A stretch of DNA of 40,957 nt, from positions 1 through 40,957 of the forward strand of contig CAJTXX010000017.1 of NCBI GenBank assembly GCA_910584145.1, written 5' to 3'. The position numbers and the translations under genes are program-made. This stretch comes from an uncultured Eggerthellaceae bacterium. GTDB lineage: Bacteria > Actinomycetota > Coriobacteriia > Coriobacteriales > Eggerthellaceae. A model generated the notes under the pieces. It saw nothing but the letters and a program-made list of their open reading frames with translations. It did no database searches and was not told the origin of the DNA. Positions 32,514 to 40,900 of the stretch are shown here, in pieces. Every line of letters begins with the position of its first letter. Positions within the stretch are counted from its first letter, which is position 1.

Positions 32514-33836
32514 TTAAGAATCGGCCGAGGCGCGGTCGCGGGAAGCCGCCTCGGTGCGATATGCCTCCCAGCCGCGCTCGGCAGGATGCCAGAACGCACC
32601 GCGCGCGAGCCCCTCGGGCAGATAGCGCTGATCGACCCAGCCGCCGGGGTAGTTATGCGGATAGAGATACGAGCCGTAGCTCTCCGAGCCCGGGCGATGG
32701 CGGTCGCGCAGATAGTCGGGCACCTTGCGCGACGGGCCGTTGCGCACCTCGCTGAGCGCCTCGAAGATGCCGCAGGCCGCGTTCGACTTCGGGGCGAGCG
32801 CCATGTAGGTGGCCGCCTGCGCCAAGATGAGCTGGCATTCCGGATAGCCGATGACCTCGGCAGAGCGGAAGGCGGCATCGGCGATGAGCAGCGCCTGCGG
32901 GTCGGCGTTGCCGATGTCCTCGGCCGCGAGGATGAAGATGCGCCGGGCTATGAACTTCGGATCCTCTCCCCCCTCGATCATGCGGGCCAGCCAATAGAGC
33001 GCCGCATCGGGGTCGCTGCCGCGCATGGACTTTATGAAGGCGGATATGATGTCGTAGTGCATATCCTTGTTCTTGTCGTAAGGCAGCGCGCGGTGCGGCG
33101 TCGCCGTGCGCACCATCTGCTCGGTGATGGCCGCCGGCGCATCGGCGCTGCCCTCTCCGGCCAGCTGGCTCGCCAGCTCGAGCGTGCTGAGCGCCGCGCG
33201 GCCGTCGCCGCCAGCCAGCAGCACGATCGCCTCGCGGGCTGCGTCATCGAGCGAGAAGGCGCCAGCGAGCCCGCGCTCCTCGCGCAGAGCGGCATCGAGC
33301 AGCTCGCCCACCTCGGCGTCTGACAGGGAATGCAGCTCCACCACCCGGCTGCGCGAGAGCAGCGCCGAGTTGACCTCGAAGAAGGGGTTCTCGGTGGTGG
33401 CGCCCACGAGCACCACCGTGCGGTCCTCCACCGCATGCAGCAGCGCGTCTTGCTGGCTGCGGTTGAACCGGTGTATCTCGTCCACGAACAGGATGGTGCG
33501 CGCTCCGCTCGCAGCGAGCCGCTTCTCGGCGCTGGCTATCTCGCGGCGCAGGTCGCTCACGGTGCCGCCCACCGCTGACACCTCGACGAACGACGCCTGC
33601 GTGCTGTTCGCGATGACATGCGCGATGGAGGTCTTGCCCGTGCCCGCGGGCCCGAAGAGCACGACCGAGCTCAGCGCCTCGTTCTCGATGGCCGTGCGCA
33701 GCCAGCTGCCGGGGCCCACCGCATCCTGCTGGCCCACGACGTCGTCGAGCGCGCGCGGGCGCATGCGCACGGCGAGCGGCGCCACGCTCATGCGATTGGC
33801 ATCTTCCATATCGGTGAATAGGCTGGCTGTTTCCAT
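32514..33836 (-). CDS. rarA: Replication-associated recombination protein RarA (MgsA), AAA+ ATPase
   Basis: Clamp-loader-like ATPase of 440 aa that acts at stalled replication forks. It has Walker A GPAGTGKTS near residue 60, Walker B FVDEIHRFN, sensor 1 GATTENPFFEVNSALLSR and the arginine finger region after LLSRSRVVEL. The C-terminal tetramerisation domain has KNKDMHYDIISAFIKSMRGSDPDAALYWLARMIEGGEDPKFIARR. The ATG at 33836 starts the conserved region at a suitable distance; the frame is open for 25 more codons, but those cover the promoter. No ribosome binding site precedes it, and the predicted transcription start is at the ATG itself, so a leaderless mRNA is likely. Confidence 0.94.
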   Translation of the reverse strand: METASLFTDMEDANRMSVAPLAVRMRPRALDDVVGQQDAVGPGSWLRTAIENEALSSVVLFGPAGTGKTSIAHVIANSTQASFVEVSAVGGTVSDLRREIASAEKRLAASGARTILFVDEIHRFNRSQQDALLHAVEDRTVVLVGATTENPFFEVNSALLSRSRVVELHSLSDAEVGELLDAALREERGLAGAFSLDDAAREAIVLLAGGDGRAALSTLELASQLAGEGSADAPAAITEQMVRTATPHRALPYDKNKDMHYDIISAFIKSMRGSDPDAALYWLARMIEGGEDPKFIARRIFILAAEDIGNADPQALLIADAAFRSAEVIGYPECQLILAQAATYMALAPKSNAACGIFEALSEVRNGPSRKVPDYLRDRHRPGSESYGSYLYPHNYPGGWVDQRYLPEGLARGAFWHPAERGWEAYRTEAASRDRASADS

Positions 33837-33843
33837 AGGGGTG

Positions 33844-33872
33844 ATAGTATCACGCGCCCGCATTCCGTACAA
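33844..33872 (-). promoter_or_regulatory. rarA promoter giving a leaderless mRNA
   Basis: TTGTAC (33867-33872), 17-nt spacer, TACTAT (33844-33849), preceded by TGA, an extended -10. Only 7 bases lie between the -10 and the ATG at 33836. The region 33873-34016 upstream holds no gene that I can support. Confidence 0.6.
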
Positions 33873-34016
33873 ATGTTTTATGAATCCACAATCTGTCCAG
33901 AAACGCATCACATGGGCTTCAAACGCGTTCCTTATACTCGGATGCGCAGACAGCTCTCAGCCCTTGTTCTATCCCCTTGAGATTGGGCAGGAGCTGCCTG
34001 CATCATCCCCTCCTCT

Positions 34017-34038
34017 GATGCCCCCGCAAGGGGGCATC
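34017..34038 (-). terminator. Hairpin after galU
   Basis: Perfect 9-bp stem GATGCCCCC (34017-34025) / GGGGGCATC (34030-34038) closed by a GCAA tetraloop, 12 bases past the galU stop. It is stable, but no U-tract follows on the minus strand. Confidence 0.6.
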
Positions 34039-34050
34039 GGCATCTTCGGA

Positions 34051-34857
34051 CTAGAGCCGCTCGGACAAGATGTTGTTCGTCGCCAGCCAGCTGGCGGGCG
34101 TGCCGGTGTCGAACCCGTCGGCCGGGTCGATCACGAGCGCGTACATCTCCTCTTCGGCGAGCAGCGCATCGAGCGCATCGGTCAGCTGTATCTCGCCGCC
34201 CACGCCCGGCTTCACCTCAGCCAAGAGCTCCATCACCCGCGGCGTCAGCAGGTAGCGCCCGAACACCGCCAGGTTCGAGGGAGCGTCTTCGAGCGCCGGC
34301 TTCTCCACCAGGGCGTCGATCTTCCACACGCCGTCGGACACCTCCGCGCCGGCTATCACGCCGAAGCGGCTGACCTCCTCGTCGGGCACGGGCATGACCG
34401 CGATGACGCTCGCGCCGCCATGCGCATCGGAGACGGCCTGCATAGCCGGCAGCATGCCGTTGCCGGGCACGAGCACATCGCCCAGCAGCACATAGAACGG
34501 CTCGCCGGCGGAAGCCTCAGCCGCGCACAGCACCGCGTGGCCCAAGCCCAGCGCTTCCTCCTGATACACGTACGTCACGTTCAAGCCGCCGACGTACTCC
34601 ACCATGTCGGCGTAGGCATCTTTGCCGCGCTCGCGCAGCGTGGCCACGAGCTCCGGATTCGGCGCGAAATGCTCCTCGATGGCATGCTTCTCGCGCGAGT
34701 TCACGATGACCACCTCGTCGGCGGCGCTCGCCAACCCCTCTTCCACCACATACTGGATGGCCGGCCGATCGGCCACCAGCAGCATCTCCTTGGGCACTGC
34801 CTTCGTGGCCGGCAAGAAGCGGGTCCCCAGGCCCGCCGCGGGAATGATCGCTTTCAT
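34051..34857 (-). CDS. galU: UTP-glucose-1-phosphate uridylyltransferase
   Basis: Makes UDP-glucose for cell-surface glycans, in the cytosol. The protein has 268 aa. Nucleotide-binding signature AAGLGTRFLPATKAVPKEML at residues 6-25, then RPAIQYVVEEG, a LGLGHAVLCA segment, VLLGDVLV, FGVIAG, EKPALEDAPSNLA and GGEIQLTDAL. The ATG at 34857 has GGAAGGAAG a few bases upstream; a GTG 8 codons earlier is less likely. A TACAAT at 34890-34895 on the minus strand may be the -10. It is a single gene between ackA and rarA. Confidence 0.95.
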   Translation of the reverse strand: MKAIIPAAGLGTRFLPATKAVPKEMLLVADRPAIQYVVEEGLASAADEVVIVNSREKHAIEEHFAPNPELVATLRERGKDAYADMVEYVGGLNVTYVYQEEALGLGHAVLCAAEASAGEPFYVLLGDVLVPGNGMLPAMQAVSDAHGGASVIAVMPVPDEEVSRFGVIAGAEVSDGVWKIDALVEKPALEDAPSNLAVFGRYLLTPRVMELLAEVKPGVGGEIQLTDALDALLAEEEMYALVIDPADGFDTGTPASWLATNNILSERL

Positions 34858-34913
34858 GCTCTTCCTTCCAACTTTTTTCACGTGCCCCTATTGTATATAA
34901 GAAAGCACCTCCG

Positions 34914-35011
34914 CCGCCCGCAGAAGAGCGCGGAGCCGCATGCGGCCATGCGCGGCCCCAGGTTGCGCGCGTGCGCACCAGCGGTACCGCCCGCAGAAGA
35001 GGGCCGCGGGC
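34914..35011. repeat. 15-bp direct repeat and small palindromes between galU and ackA
   Basis: CCGCCCGCAGAAGAG occurs at 34914-34928 and again at 34987-35001. A perfect palindrome GCCGCATGCGGC lies at 34935-34946. A hairpin GCCCGC (34989-34994) / GCGGGC (35006-35011) may end ackA transcription. No gene is seen in this 162-bp gap. Confidence 0.6.
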
Positions 35012-35019
35012 AGCCAGCG

Positions 35020-36246
35020 CTATCGGGCAGCCTCCGCCTCGCCGCCGACGAGCGCGTCCGTCTCGCGGGCGATGCGCATCTCCTCGTCGGTGGTGACCAC
35101 GCATATCTTGATGGGGCTATCGTCGATGGAGATGACGCGGTTCACGCCGATCTGACCGGTCACGTCGTTCTTCTCGAGGTCGAGGATCATGCCCATATGA
35201 GCGAGCCCCGCGAAGATGCGCTCGCGCAGCTCGGCCGAGTTCTCGCCGATGCCGGCGGTCATCACCACCGCATCGGTGCGCGTCATGGCAGCATAGAACG
35301 ACCCGATGGCCTTCTGCACCTTGTAAACGTACATGTCCACCGCGAGCGCCGCGTCGGCGTCGCCCGCGTCGGCTGCGGCCAGCACATCGCGCATATCGGC
35401 CGACAACCCCGACACGCCGAGGATGCCCGACTCCTTGTTGAGGATGCGGTCCATCTCGTCGAAGCCGATGCCGTCGCGGCGCATGATATAGGTGACGATG
35501 GCCGGGTCGATGGAGCCCGAGCGCGTGCCCATCATGAGCCCTTCGAGCGGCGTGAAGCCCATCGTGGTGTCGATGGACTCGCCGTGGTTCACCGCCGTGA
35601 TGGAGCCGCCGTTGCCCAGATGGCAGGTTATGAGCCCCAGGTCGGCGAGCGGCCGGCCCAGCAGGTTCGCCGCCTGCTGCGCGGCGTAGCGGTGCGAGGT
35701 GCCGTGCGCCCCGTAGCGCCGGATGCCGTACTGCTGGTAATAGCGCTGCGGGAGCGGATACATATACGCCTTCGCGGGCATGCTGGTGTGGAACGCCGTG
35801 TCGAACACGGCCGCCTGCGGCGTGTCGGGCAGGCGATGGCGCAGCAGGCGTATGCAGGCATCGGCCGCCGGGTTGTGCAGCGGCGCCAGCTCTTCGCACT
35901 GCACGAGCGCAGCGAAGGCGCCCTCGTCGATCAGCGTGGACTCGCTGAAATGCTCGCCGCCGGCCACGATGCGGTTGCCGATGGCCTGTATGTCGGCGAG
36001 GCTGGCGATGGGAGACGCCGGGTCGCTCTCCAGCAGATCGAGCAGCCGGTCCAAGCATGCGGGCACATCGCATCCCGCGACCTCCACCGCCCGCGGCTCG
36101 AAGCCTGGCGCGAACGCCGCCTCCATGACCGCATCGGGATGCCCGACGCGCTCGGCGAGCGCCTTCATCAGGCGCACCTTGCCGTCGGTCTGTATCAGCT
36201 GGCATTTCAGGGTCGAGCTTCCCGCGTTCACCACTAAGACGATCAT
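35020..36246 (-). CDS. ackA: Acetate kinase
   Basis: Interconverts acetyl phosphate plus ADP and acetate plus ATP; in anaerobes it yields ATP at the end of fermentation. The protein has 408 aa. Start VLVVNAGSSTLKCQLIQ is the family phosphate/ATP motif. It continues with NRIVAGGEHF, VFDTAFHTSMPAKAYMYPLP, YGAHGTSHRY, CHLGNGGSI, MGFTPLEGLMMGTRSGSIDP and TAGIGENSAELRE. A GGAGGGAG site lies about 9 bases before the ATG. Phosphotransacetylase (pta), often adjacent, is not next to it. Divergent from the lipoprotein gene across a 148-bp gap with a TAGGG/CCCTA hairpin at 36304-36318. Confidence 0.97.
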   Translation of the reverse strand: MIVLVVNAGSSTLKCQLIQTDGKVRLMKALAERVGHPDAVMEAAFAPGFEPRAVEVAGCDVPACLDRLLDLLESDPASPIASLADIQAIGNRIVAGGEHFSESTLIDEGAFAALVQCEELAPLHNPAADACIRLLRHRLPDTPQAAVFDTAFHTSMPAKAYMYPLPQRYYQQYGIRRYGAHGTSHRYAAQQAANLLGRPLADLGLITCHLGNGGSITAVNHGESIDTTMGFTPLEGLMMGTRSGSIDPAIVTYIMRRDGIGFDEMDRILNKESGILGVSGLSADMRDVLAAADAGDADAALAVDMYVYKVQKAIGSFYAAMTRTDAVVMTAGIGENSAELRERIFAGLAHMGMILDLEKNDVTGQIGVNRVISIDDSPIKICVVTTDEEMRIARETDALVGGEAEAAR

Positions 36247-36394
36247 CTCAGCACTCCCTCCGGCAACGCCCTGTTGTCTCTTTCGTTTCAGATCGGGCCC
36301 TCATAGGGAAAAGCCCTACCTCTCAGCGCCCTTTTAGCATAAGCTATGGAGCGTCGCCTATAGACGACAGTTCGATAACCGAAAAAGGAGAGGG

Positions 36395-36958
36395 ATGGAC
36401 ATGAAGAAAGCACTGGCACTGATAGCGGCAGGTATCTTGGCAGCTGGCCTGCTGTGCATGACCGGATGCGGCCCGAACAGCGAGAAGCTGATCCGCGACA
36501 GCCTGACCCAGCAGCTCGATTCCTACAAGAACGCCGACGATGCCGCTCTGTCGGAGCTGGCGACCGTCGCCGAGAACGAGGGCCTCGATTCGCTGGGCAT
36601 CGACTCGCAGGAATTCGCCGCCGCTGTGCTCGACGGCTTCGATTACAGCATCGATAACGTGAAGGTCGAGGGCGACAAGGCTGTGGCCTCCGTCACCATC
36701 ATCTCCAAGAGCTACTCCGACTTCGAGACGCGCATGAACGACATCCTCGAGAGCCTGACCAGCGATGAGTCGCTGAAGGAGATGGGCACCGAGGAGGCCA
36801 CCCAGATGCTGGGCGAGCGCATCATGCAGGCGTTCAGCGACACCGAGATCATCACCGAGCAGGCCGACATCGAGTACAAGCTCGAGAACAATGTGTGGGA
36901 GCCGGTGAAGGGCGACGCGTCGCTGGCTGACCTCGACAGCATGGTGTTCGCTCAGTAA
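36395..36958 (+). CDS. Small lipoprotein of unknown function
   Basis: Secreted lipoprotein of 187 aa. The signal MDMKKALALIAAGILAAGLL ends in a CMTGC lipobox with Cys25 as the lipidated residue. The mature part is acidic, mostly helical, with a segment ASVTIISKSYSDFETRMNDI and a beta-like ending, like DUF5105/DUF4854-type lipoproteins of Gram-positives, though I cannot assign a family. AAGGAG lies 4 bases before the ATG used; the ATG at 36401 (MKKALAL) would have 10-base spacing and is equally possible. A TATAGA near 36354-36359 is a weak -10. It is followed by the HdeD-like gene 36 bp later, probably in one transcript. Confidence 0.85.
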   Translation: MDMKKALALIAAGILAAGLLCMTGCGPNSEKLIRDSLTQQLDSYKNADDAALSELATVAENEGLDSLGIDSQEFAAAVLDGFDYSIDNVKVEGDKAVASVTIISKSYSDFETRMNDILESLTSDESLKEMGTEEATQMLGERIMQAFSDTEIITEQADIEYKLENNVWEPVKGDASLADLDSMVFAQ

Positions 36959-36994
36959 GCGAGCGCACGCACGATAGCGGACCGAGGAGACGGC

Positions 36995-37555
36995 ATGGAA
37001 TCGGCATTCAAGGTGATACGTTCCAACATGATGGTGCAGGCTTGCCTGTTCATAGCGTTCGGGCTGTTCCTTATACTGTGGCCGGGCGCCACCATCATGA
37101 CGGTCATCTACCTGTTCGGGGCGCTGTTCGCCCTGTCGGGCATCGCCTCTGTCGTCTCTTACCTCCGCCCCAAGAGCGCCGACCACCGCTCGCCCGCCGT
37201 TCTGGCGGCAGGCATCCTCTATGTGGTCATCGCGATCATCGCATTCGCATTCCCCAGCGCCGTTGCCGGGTTCTTCTCGGTGGCGCTGGGGATCATCCTC
37301 ACGCTCTGCGGCATCGTATGCGCCGTGCGCTCATTCCAGATCAGACGCTTCGAGGACCGCTCCTGGATAGCAGCGCTCATCATCGGCATCGCCGTGGCAG
37401 CGGGCGGCATCGCGGTCATCTTGAATCCGTTCAGCAGCACGCAGATGTTCATCTTGGTCTTGGGCGTCATCATGCTGGTGAACGGGGGCTGCGAGCTGTT
37501 CATGGAATACCAGCTGCATCGCCTTGAGAAGCTCGAGGACGGCGGGGCCGCCTGA
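36995..37555 (+). CDS. HdeD/DUF308-like six-helix membrane protein
   Basis: Integral membrane protein of 186 aa with six hydrophobic segments in three pairs (about 12-35, 38-60, 68-90, 92-112, 127-147, 150-172). The pattern of repeated 'G-I-x-L-x-x-P' helices and short loops matches the HdeD/DUF308 family, in which E. coli HdeD helps acid resistance; that function is not certain here. GAGGAGA lies 6 bases before the ATG. It follows the lipoprotein gene and the unit ends with the terminator at 37568-37601. Confidence 0.88.
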   Translation: MESAFKVIRSNMMVQACLFIAFGLFLILWPGATIMTVIYLFGALFALSGIASVVSYLRPKSADHRSPAVLAAGILYVVIAIIAFAFPSAVAGFFSVALGIILTLCGIVCAVRSFQIRRFEDRSWIAALIIGIAVAAGGIAVILNPFSSTQMFILVLGVIMLVNGGCELFMEYQLHRLEKLEDGGAA

Positions 37556-37567
37556 GCCCGAGCTCGC

Positions 37568-37601
37568 ATGCGGCCGCCCGAGAAGGCGCCGCATCTTTTT
37601 T
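37568..37601 (+). terminator. Intrinsic terminator after the HdeD-like gene
   Basis: Stem ATGCGGC-GCC pairs with GGCGCCGCAT (37568-37594) with one bulged base and a CGAGAA loop, followed by six T (37596-37601) on the plus strand. Confidence 0.85.
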
Positions 37602-37624
37602 CCAACCGCACCGCAGAGCGCCGC

Positions 37625-38578
37625 TCAGAGCCACTTCCTCTTCCAGAAGAACAGCAGCAGGGCGCCGGTGCAGACGAAGAACAGCGCCAACAAGAGCATC
37701 CACATCCCATCGAACCCCAAGCCGGGCATATCCGCTAGGTTCATGCCGAACCAGCCGGTCACCAACGTGAGCGGAGCGAACAGCACGGTCGCTATCGTGA
37801 GCACCTGCATGGTGGAGTTCTGCTTGAGGTCGAGATGCGCCTGATGCAGCTCGTGGAGCTGGAGGCTGTACTCGCGCAGCGTCTCGGCGCGCGCGGCGAG
37901 ACGGTCGGCTAGGTTCTCCATATGGTCGAACCGGCGAGCCTCTTCGCGGGTCATCATCTTATTCTCGTCATCGCTCAGCATGGCGGCCATCGTGGCGAGC
38001 TGCTGATAATAGGAGACGAACCGCATCGCCATGCGACGGTAGCGCATGACCTTGGCGATGGGCACGCTCACCCGCTCCTCCATCAGGCCCTCTTCCAGGT
38101 CCTCCATCTCATCTTCCACCCGGCCCAGATGATCGAGGTCTTCCCGCAAGAGCTCCTTCATGAACACGTACAGGCAGTGCGCGGTGGTCATGTCGCGGAT
38201 GGCGCCGCCCTGCGCGATATGGTCGAGCACGTCTTGGGCCGTGTGGTCGCTGTCGATGAGCACGAGCTTCTGGCGATCCATGTAGAACCCGAAGGTGTCG
38301 AGCTCCACCGCATCCTTCGAGGGCACGGCGAACGAGCCGATGATGAACTTGGAGTAGATGTCGGCGAAGTTGCTCTCCGATTCCTCCAGCGTGCGCAGCG
38401 CCTCCGGGTCGCTGAACTCCTCGACGCCGAGCTCGCAGAACTCCTGCGGCGTGAGCACCTCCACCACCGGCGCCATGCTCTTGCGAGCATCGGCCGAGGT
38501 CACCTGCACCAGGCCGCTCGGGGTCATGGTGCTCACCGGGATGAGCCCGGCTGACCGTATCTCGTACCTCACGCCCAT
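37625..38578 (-). CDS. corA: CorA-family magnesium/divalent cation channel
   Basis: Membrane channel of 317 aa. A large N-terminal cytoplasmic domain with a long alpha-helical stalk (about residues 150-250, rich in Glu, Met, Arg, Leu) leads to two C-terminal transmembrane helices. The first ends in the GMN selectivity motif (WFGMNLADMPG) and the second is near the end (MWMLLLALFFVCTGALLLFF), followed by KRKW. Magnesium is the usual substrate, but cobalt, nickel or zinc are possible in the family. It is 39 bp downstream of ribH and may share its transcript. Confidence 0.93.
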   Translation of the reverse strand: MGVRYEIRSAGLIPVSTMTPSGLVQVTSADARKSMAPVVEVLTPQEFCELGVEEFSDPEALRTLEESESNFADIYSKFIIGSFAVPSKDAVELDTFGFYMDRQKLVLIDSDHTAQDVLDHIAQGGAIRDMTTAHCLYVFMKELLREDLDHLGRVEDEMEDLEEGLMEERVSVPIAKVMRYRRMAMRFVSYYQQLATMAAMLSDDENKMMTREEARRFDHMENLADRLAARAETLREYSLQLHELHQAHLDLKQNSTMQVLTIATVLFAPLTLVTGWFGMNLADMPGLGFDGMWMLLLALFFVCTGALLLFFWKRKWL

Positions 38579-38617
38579 GCTGTGCCTCTTTCCCGGGTGC
38601 CGGGCGCCGTGCGAGCG

Positions 38618-39082
<465 letters not shown>

Positions 39083-39099
39083 GCTCGATCTCCTCTTCG

Positions 39100-39750
39100 T
39101 CAGAAGCCGTTCTCGGCCAGGAATGCCATCGTCACACCCGACCCGGCGCTGGCAGCGCCGTCTGCAGGCTGCGCCAGCTTCTCTACGTACTTGCCCATGA
39201 TATCGCACTCTACGTTCAGCGCGTCACCCGCGCGCTTCTTTGAAAGGTCGGTGTTATCGAAGGTGTGCGGGATGACCGACACCTCGAAGGCTGCGCGCTC
39301 TGCGCAGGTGACCGTCAGGCTGATGCCATCGAGGGCCACCGAGCCCTTCTCGACGATGAAGCGCAGCAGGGCGGCATCGGCGCTCACGCGGATGCGCACT
39401 GCGTTGTCGTCGCGGCGCAGCGAGGCGATGCGGCCCACACCGTCGATGTGGCCCGTGACGATGTGACCGCCCAGCCGGTCGGACAGGCGCAGCGCGCGCT
39501 CCAGGTTCACCGCGTCGGCGGGACGCAGGCTCCCCAAGGTGGAGCGCGAGAGCGTCTCGGGCATGGCGTCCGCGGTGAAGCCCTCGCCATCGAGGCTGCG
39601 CACGGTCAGGCAAACGCCGTTCACGGCGATGCTGTCGCCTGCGCGCGTGCCCTCCAAGACCGTCTGAGCAGCGACGGACACCACCGCCGAGCGCGCGCCT
39701 GGCTGGATGCGCCTGATAGCGCCGACCTCCTCGATCAGACCGGTGAACAT
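39100..39750 (-). CDS. ribE: Riboflavin synthase alpha subunit
   Basis: Converts two lumazine molecules to riboflavin. The protein has 216 aa with two repeated lumazine-binding domains. The first starts MFTGLIEEVG and has VNGVCLTV; the second has GHIVTGHIDGVG and LDGISLTV. NVECDIMGKYVEKL is at the end. A GGAGGAGG site precedes the ATG, which lies inside the ribD coding region (16-base overlap). The start is fixed by the family MFTG sequence. The alternative name is ribC. Confidence 0.96.
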   Translation of the reverse strand: MFTGLIEEVGAIRRIQPGARSAVVSVAAQTVLEGTRAGDSIAVNGVCLTVRSLDGEGFTADAMPETLSRSTLGSLRPADAVNLERALRLSDRLGGHIVTGHIDGVGRIASLRRDDNAVRIRVSADAALLRFIVEKGSVALDGISLTVTCAERAAFEVSVIPHTFDNTDLSKKRAGDALNVECDIMGKYVEKLAQPADGAASAGSGVTMAFLAENGF

Positions 39751-40895
39751 AGCCCCTCCTCCGCTGCTCCTTCGCCGCGCACGATATCGCCTTCGATGAG
39801 GATATCGCATCCGAGGCGCTCCGTCCGCACGTCGGCGAGACGCGCCGCTTGGGAGGGCAGCGCCACGCCGCAGCCGCCGATAGGGCCGGGCGCCGCAGCG
39901 CCGCCGAACAGCTTCGGGGCGATGTAAGCCTGCACGCGGTCGATGAGATGCGCATCGAAGAGCGCCCCGAGCAAGGTAGGACCGCCCTCGACGATGACGC
40001 TGTCCAAGCCGCGTGCGCCCAGCTCGGCGATGAGCGCGTCCAAGCGCAGGCGCCCGTCGGGCGCGGTGCCCACCGCGATGACGGAGCAGCCAGCCTGCTC
40101 ATACGGCGCCAGCTGGGCATCGTCGACGCCGCCGGTGGCGATGATGGTGGGGATGTCATGCGCGGTGGCCACCAGCTCGTTCGCGAGCGGCGTGCGCAGA
40201 TGCGTGTCGCATACGATGCGCACCGGTTGGTGGGCATCGGCGCCCAGCCCGCGCGCGGTGAGCAGCGGGTCGTCGGCTATCACCGTGCCCACGCCCACCA
40301 TGATGGCCGCGCAGGCCGCCCGGTCCTCGTGCGCGCGCCGGCGCGCCTCTTCACCGGTTATCCACTTCGACTGCCCGGTGCGCGTGGCTATCCTGCCATC
40401 CAAAGTGCAGGCCATCTTCGCTATGACGAGCGGGCGGCCGCACGTGATGAAATGGAAGAACGGCCGATTCAGCGCGTCGCATTCCTCGCGCAGCACGCCT
40501 TCGCGCACCTCGATGCCGGCCTGTTGCAGGCGCGCTATCCCCTTGCCCGCCACGCGCGGGTCGGGGTCGGCCGAACCCACCACCACGCGCGCGATGCCGG
40601 CCTCTATCAGCGCATCGCAGCAGGGGGGCTGCTTGCCCGTGTGGCAGCAAGGCTCGAGCGTCACATAGGCGGTGGCGCCGCAGGCGCTCTCGCCCGCGCG
40701 CTCGCATGCAGCGAGCGCTTCCCGCTCGGCGTGCAGCGCGCCGAAGCGCGTATGCCAGCCCTCGCCCACGATGCGCCCGTCGCGCACCAGCACGCAGCCC
40801 ACCTGCGGGTTCGGGTTCACCCATCCGCGGCCGCGCGCCGCCAGTTGCACGGCGCGCCGCAGATAGCGCTCGTCGGTCGCCTCGGCGCCCTGCAT
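39735..40895 (-). CDS. ribD: Bifunctional riboflavin deaminase/reductase
   Basis: Two early steps of riboflavin synthesis: deamination of the pyrimidine and NADPH reduction of the ribose. The protein has 386 aa. The deaminase domain (1-145) has the zinc ligands His55 in HAE, Cys83 in EPC and Cys92 in PPC. The reductase domain (150-370) has KMACTLDGRIATRTGQSKWITG, GVGTVIADDPLLTAR, VIVEGGPTLLGALF and KLFGG. Its tail overlaps ribE by 16 bases. The ATG lies 5 bases after the upstream gene stop, so the operon begins outside the window. Confidence 0.96.
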   Translation of the reverse strand: MQGAEATDERYLRRAVQLAARGRGWVNPNPQVGCVLVRDGRIVGEGWHTRFGALHAEREALAACERAGESACGATAYVTLEPCCHTGKQPPCCDALIEAGIARVVVGSADPDPRVAGKGIARLQQAGIEVREGVLREECDALNRPFFHFITCGRPLVIAKMACTLDGRIATRTGQSKWITGEEARRRAHEDRAACAAIMVGVGTVIADDPLLTARGLGADAHQPVRIVCDTHLRTPLANELVATAHDIPTIIATGGVDDAQLAPYEQAGCSVIAVGTAPDGRLRLDALIAELGARGLDSVIVEGGPTLLGALFDAHLIDRVQAYIAPKLFGGAAAPGPIGGCGVALPSQAARLADVRTERLGCDILIEGDIVRGEGAAEEGLCSPV

Positions 40896-40900
40896 GCGGC

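Noticed and set aside
33106..36237. A 1043-codon open frame on the plus strand across rarA, galU and ackA
   Set aside because: It is antisense to three well-conserved genes, has Arg/His/Ala-rich composition, no recognisable domain and no ribosome binding site. It is a shadow of GC-rich codon use.
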